Below, one piece after another: positions 61,279 through 64,000 of a stretch of 64,000 bases of DNA (within the stretch, counting starts at the first letter, position 1; each line of letters begins with the position of its first letter). Origin of the DNA: Bin5 sp965204705 (GTDB lineage Bacteria; Chloroflexota; Anaerolineae; Caldilineales; Caldilineaceae). The stretch is taken from NCBI GenBank assembly GCA_965204705.1, contig OZ242006.1, positions 5,084,001-5,148,000 on the forward strand, given 5' to 3'. A program made the position numbers and the translations under genes. A model generated the notes under the pieces. The model made no database searches and had not been told where the DNA came from. It saw only the letters and a program-made list of their open reading frames with translations.

Positions 61279-64000
61279 CTAAGCACAAGCCAATTCCCTC
61301 AAGCAGCCCTGCAGAAACTGGCCGGTGTAACTCTTCTCGACATTCACGACCTGCTCGGGGGTGCCTTCGGCCACCACGTAGCCGCCCTTGCCCCCGCCTT
61401 CCGGCCCCATGTCGATTACCCAGTCGCAGTTCTTGATCACATCCAGATTGTGCTCGATGACCAGCACGGTGTTGCCCCGGTCGGACAATTCGTGCAGGAC
61501 GGCGAGCAGTTTGCGCACATCTTCGAAGTGGAGGCCGGTCGTCGGCTCATCGAGGATGTAGAAGGTATTGCCGGTATCGCGGCGGCTCAACTCTTTGCTC
61601 AGTTTGATTCGCTGCGCCTCGCCGCCGGAAAGCGTGGTCGCCGGCTGTCCCAGGCGAATGTAGCCAAGCCCGACAGCCATCAGCGTCTGCAAGCGGGAGC
61701 GAATACGGGGGATGTTCTGGAAGAAGTCCAACGCCTCTTCGACGGTCATGTTCAAGACATCGGAGATCGATTTGCCGCGGAAGCGGATATCGAGCGTTTC
61801 GCGGTTGTAGCGGTCGCCGTGACACTCTTCGCAGGAGACGTAGACATCGGGTAGAAACTGCATTTCGATCCTGATGATGCCGTCGCCGCGGCAGGCCTCG
61901 CAGCGGCCGCCCTTCACGTTAAAGCTGAAACGCCCTGCTTTATAGCCGCGGGCTTTCGCCTCGGGTATACTAGCGAACAGCTCGCGCATCGGTGTGAAGA
62001 GTCCGACATATGTTGCCGGATTGCTGCGCGGTGTACGCCCAATCGGGCTCTGATCGATCTCGATGACCTTGTCCAGATGCTCGATGCCCTCGATTCGCTC
62101 GCAGCTGCCGGGGCGCGCCTTGGCCCGGTAGAAGCTCTGTGCCAGGCGTTTGTAGAGCACCTCAACGACCAGACTTGACTTGCCGCTGCCGCTCACTCCG
62201 GTCACCGCGATCAACCGGCCCAGCGGGAAGCGTACATCCACCTTTTTCAGGTTGTTCTCGGTGGCGCCGCGTACATGCAGATACTCCCCGTTTCCTTCAC
62301 GGCGGTCCATCGGTATCTCGATACTCCGTTCGCCGCGAATGAACTGGGCAGTCAGGCTTTCCGGGTGGCTAACGAACGCATCCTTCACTGCTGAAACAAC
62401 AACCTCCCCACCGTGTTCACCGGCGCCCGGCCCCATATCCACGACCCAGTCGGCGGCGCGGATTGTTTCCTCGTCATGCTCGACCACGAGCACAGTGTTT
62501 CCCAGATCCCGCATCCCCTTCAAAGTATTGATCAGCCTTACGTTATCCCGCTGGTGCAGCCCGATGCTCGGTTCATCCAGAATGTAGAGGACGCCCATCA
62601 GCTGGCTGCCGATCTGCGTAGCCAGCCGGATCCGCTGGGACTCGCCGCCGGACAAGGATACGGCGGTGCGATTGAGCGTCAGATAGTCCAGGCCCACGTT
62701 TACCATGAATTCCAACCGCGCTTCGATCTCTCTCAGAACCTGACCGCCGATCGCAAGTTGGCGCGGTGAGAATAACGGCTCGGCGCCGTTGCGTCCCGCG
62801 GCCGCCCGCACCCAGGTCAGCGAATCGTTAACCGACATCGCCGTAATGTCATGGATGCTCTTGCTGGCGGTCGTGACCGCCAGCGCCATCGGCCGCAGCC
62901 GCCGTCCTTCGCATTCGGGACAGGGGTTGATGCCCATGTATTCTTCCAACTTGCTGCGGATCCAATCGCTGTCGGTTTCCCGGTAGCGCCGCTGCAGGTT
63001 GGGAAGTACACCTATGTATTGCGTCTCGTAATTGCGCTCGTAGCCGCGGGCGTTGCGATAATGCACCTGCACCTTTTCCCGCCCAGGCGGTCCGTACAGG
63101 ATTATATCCCGCTGTTTGCTGCTCAACTCCTGCACCGGAGCCGTGCGGGGAATTGAAAACTGGTTGCAAACCGAGCGCAGCAACTGTTTGTAGTAGCCCT
63201 CGTCACCGTTGCCTGGGGTCGCGCCTTGCCAAGGCCGCACGGCCCCTTCGGCAATACTGAGATCACCGTCCAGAATCAGATCGGGGTCGAATTCCTTCTG
63301 TACGCCCAGCCCGTCGCAGGATGGACAGGCCCCGTGCGGGCTGTTGAAGCTAAAGGTGCGCGGCTCGATCTCGGTAAAGCTGAGACCGCAGCGCATGCAG
63401 GCGAAGTGCTCGCTGAAGACGCGGTCGGTTGCGACCTCGCGCAGGCTGCCGTTGCCTTCAACGGGTACGCGCTTCACTTCCGAAACGATCACTGAGCCCT
63501 CGCCCAACTTGAGCGCCGTCTCCACCGAGTCGGTGAGCCGCGTGCGGTCGGTGCCCGGCAGCACGCTTCCGGGGTTGTCCGGGTCGGACCGCTCTGCCCG
63601 CACGATGATGCGGTCGATCACGGCCTCGATGGTATGCATCTTGTACCGGTCCAACTCGGGTGCTTCGCCGACCTCGAACAGTTCGCCGTTCACGCGTACA
63701 CGCACATAGCCCTGTGACTGCAGGTCGTCGAAGACCCCCTTGTGCTCGCCTTTACGGTCTTTGATGATCGGGGCCAGAATCAGAAGGCGGGCGCCCTCCT
63801 CCATATCCAGAATTGAGTTAACGATCTGTTGCGGCGTCTGCTGGGTGATCGGGTCGCCGCACTCGTGGCAGTGGGGCTGACCGACGCGTGCGAATAGCAG
63901 TCGCAGATAGTCGTAGACTTCGGTGACGGTGCCGACGGTTGAGCGGGGATTGCGCCCGGCGCCCTTCTGGTCGATTGAAATCGCGGGGCTGAGCCCTTCG
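61279..64000 (-). CDS. uvrA: Excinuclease ABC subunit A (5' end outside window)
   Basis: 906 residues are visible; the frame is open to the edge and continues in phase with EGLSPAISIDQKGAGRNPRS and VGTVTEVYDYLRLLFARVG, typical UvrA, so the true start and the first Walker A lie beyond 64000. The ATG at 63804 is internal. Visible features are the UvrB-binding/insertion region, the zinc segments (CPECEGRRLRPM and CEACRGDGIIRIEMQ through CEECHGD), both ABC signatures (LSGGESQRIRLATQIGSQL and LSGGEAQRIKLSKEL), the second Walker A in GVSGSGKSSLV and Walker B with ILDEPTTGLH. It recognises DNA damage with UvrB. Any SOS operator would be outside the window. Confidence 0.95.
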   Translation of the reverse strand, partial: EGLSPAISIDQKGAGRNPRSTVGTVTEVYDYLRLLFARVGQPHCHECGDPITQQTPQQIVNSILDMEEGARLLILAPIIKDRKGEHKGVFDDLQSQGYVRVRVNGELFEVGEAPELDRYKMHTIEAVIDRIIVRAERSDPDNPGSVLPGTDRTRLTDSVETALKLGEGSVIVSEVKRVPVEGNGSLREVATDRVFSEHFACMRCGLSFTEIEPRTFSFNSPHGACPSCDGLGVQKEFDPDLILDGDLSIAEGAVRPWQGATPGNGDEGYYKQLLRSVCNQFSIPRTAPVQELSSKQRDIILYGPPGREKVQVHYRNARGYERNYETQYIGVLPNLQRRYRETDSDWIRSKLEEYMGINPCPECEGRRLRPMALAVTTASKSIHDITAMSVNDSLTWVRAAAGRNGAEPLFSPRQLAIGGQVLREIEARLEFMVNVGLDYLTLNRTAVSLSGGESQRIRLATQIGSQLMGVLYILDEPSIGLHQRDNVRLINTLKGMRDLGNTVLVVEHDEETIRAADWVVDMGPGAGEHGGEVVVSAVKDAFVSHPESLTAQFIRGERSIEIPMDRREGNGEYLHVRGATENNLKKVDVRFPLGRLIAVTGVSGSGKSSLVVEVLYKRLAQSFYRAKARPGSCERIEGIEHLDKVIEIDQSPIGRTPRSNPATYVGLFTPMRELFASIPEAKARGYKAGRFSFNVKGGRCEACRGDGIIRIEMQFLPDVYVSCEECHGDRYNRETLDIRFRGKSISDVLNMTVEEALDFFQNIPRIRSRLQTLMAVGLGYIRLGQPATTLSGGEAQRIKLSKELSRRDTGNTFYILDEPTTGLHFEDVRKLLAVLHELSDRGNTVLVIEHNLDVIKNCDWVIDMGPEGGGKGGYVVAEGTPEQVVNVEKSYTGQFLQGCLRELACA

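Noticed and set aside
63226..63804. uvrA starting at the ATG at 63804
   Set aside because: The frame continues upstream to the window edge with typical UvrA sequence, so this Met is internal.

Overview
The window looks like a chromosome segment of a Chloroflexota bacterium, most likely Anaerolineae/Caldilineae-like. This is inferred from gene content and style: GC-rich coding sequence, Thr-Pro-rich secreted proteins, tandem FemAB and large GT39-type membrane proteins, a Gram-positive-type LexA box at recA, and a CIRCE-type element at hrcA-grpE. No ribosomal RNA is present to confirm it. Almost all of it is ordinary chromosome: no CRISPR array, integrase, transposase or phage module was seen.

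Layout. 1-5.6 kb: a DUF3179 lipoprotein convergent with three minus-strand membrane/secreted proteins (Thr-Pro linkers, SH3-like and Ig-like domains). 5.9-14.5 kb: gamma-glutamyltransferase, UDP-glucose pyrophosphorylase, an unusual tandem FemAB protein on the opposite strand, modAB and a formiminotransferase. 14.5-15.9 kb: a 1.35-kb stretch without genes but with repeats. 15.9-21.1 kb: three surface-polysaccharide genes (GT39, GT2, polyprenyl glycosylphosphotransferase). 21.1-28.5 kb: hrcA-grpE, an acetyltransferase, a small four-helix membrane protein and an sbcD-sbcC pair. 28.5-32 kb: a cytochrome c/sugar-dehydrogenase-like lipoprotein coupled to an MGT-type glycosyltransferase. 32-40.5 kb: the translation cluster nusA-ylxR-infB-rbfA-nrnA-truB-ribF, all on the minus strand, without rimP at its usual place. 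40.9-46.4 kb: a PstS-like lipoprotein, uppP, tgt, a Uma2-type protein and recA. 47.2-53.5 kb: a small unknown gene, lysA, an EamA transporter, a 43-residue membrane peptide and a GT39/GT2 pair. 53.8-55.1 kb: mazG and tRNA-Arg(TCG). 55.1-61.2 kb: three paralogous secreted proteins built from PsbP/DcrB-like and SH3b modules. 61.3-64 kb: uvrA, whose 5' end lies beyond the window.

How it fits together. Two themes recur. One is the envelope: undecaprenyl phosphate recycling (UppP), sugar-1-phosphate transfer to the lipid carrier, GT2/GT39 enzymes, UDP-glucose supply, diaminopimelate/lysine supply (LysA), peptidoglycan-bridge-type transferases (tandem FemAB), and several secreted SH3b proteins that could bind the wall. 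The other is information processing and stress: SOS (recA with a clear LexA-type operator, uvrA, sbcCD), heat shock (hrcA-grpE with a degenerate CIRCE), the nusA-infB cluster, tgt and mazG.

Best candidates for something undescribed are the PsbP-like/SH3b family at 55-61 kb, with a 1524-bp in-gene duplication; the tandem FemAB protein; and a dispersed 57-bp element whose second hairpin changes sequence but keeps pairing. None is proven to be a new system. All family assignments come from reading sequence motifs; no database search was possible.
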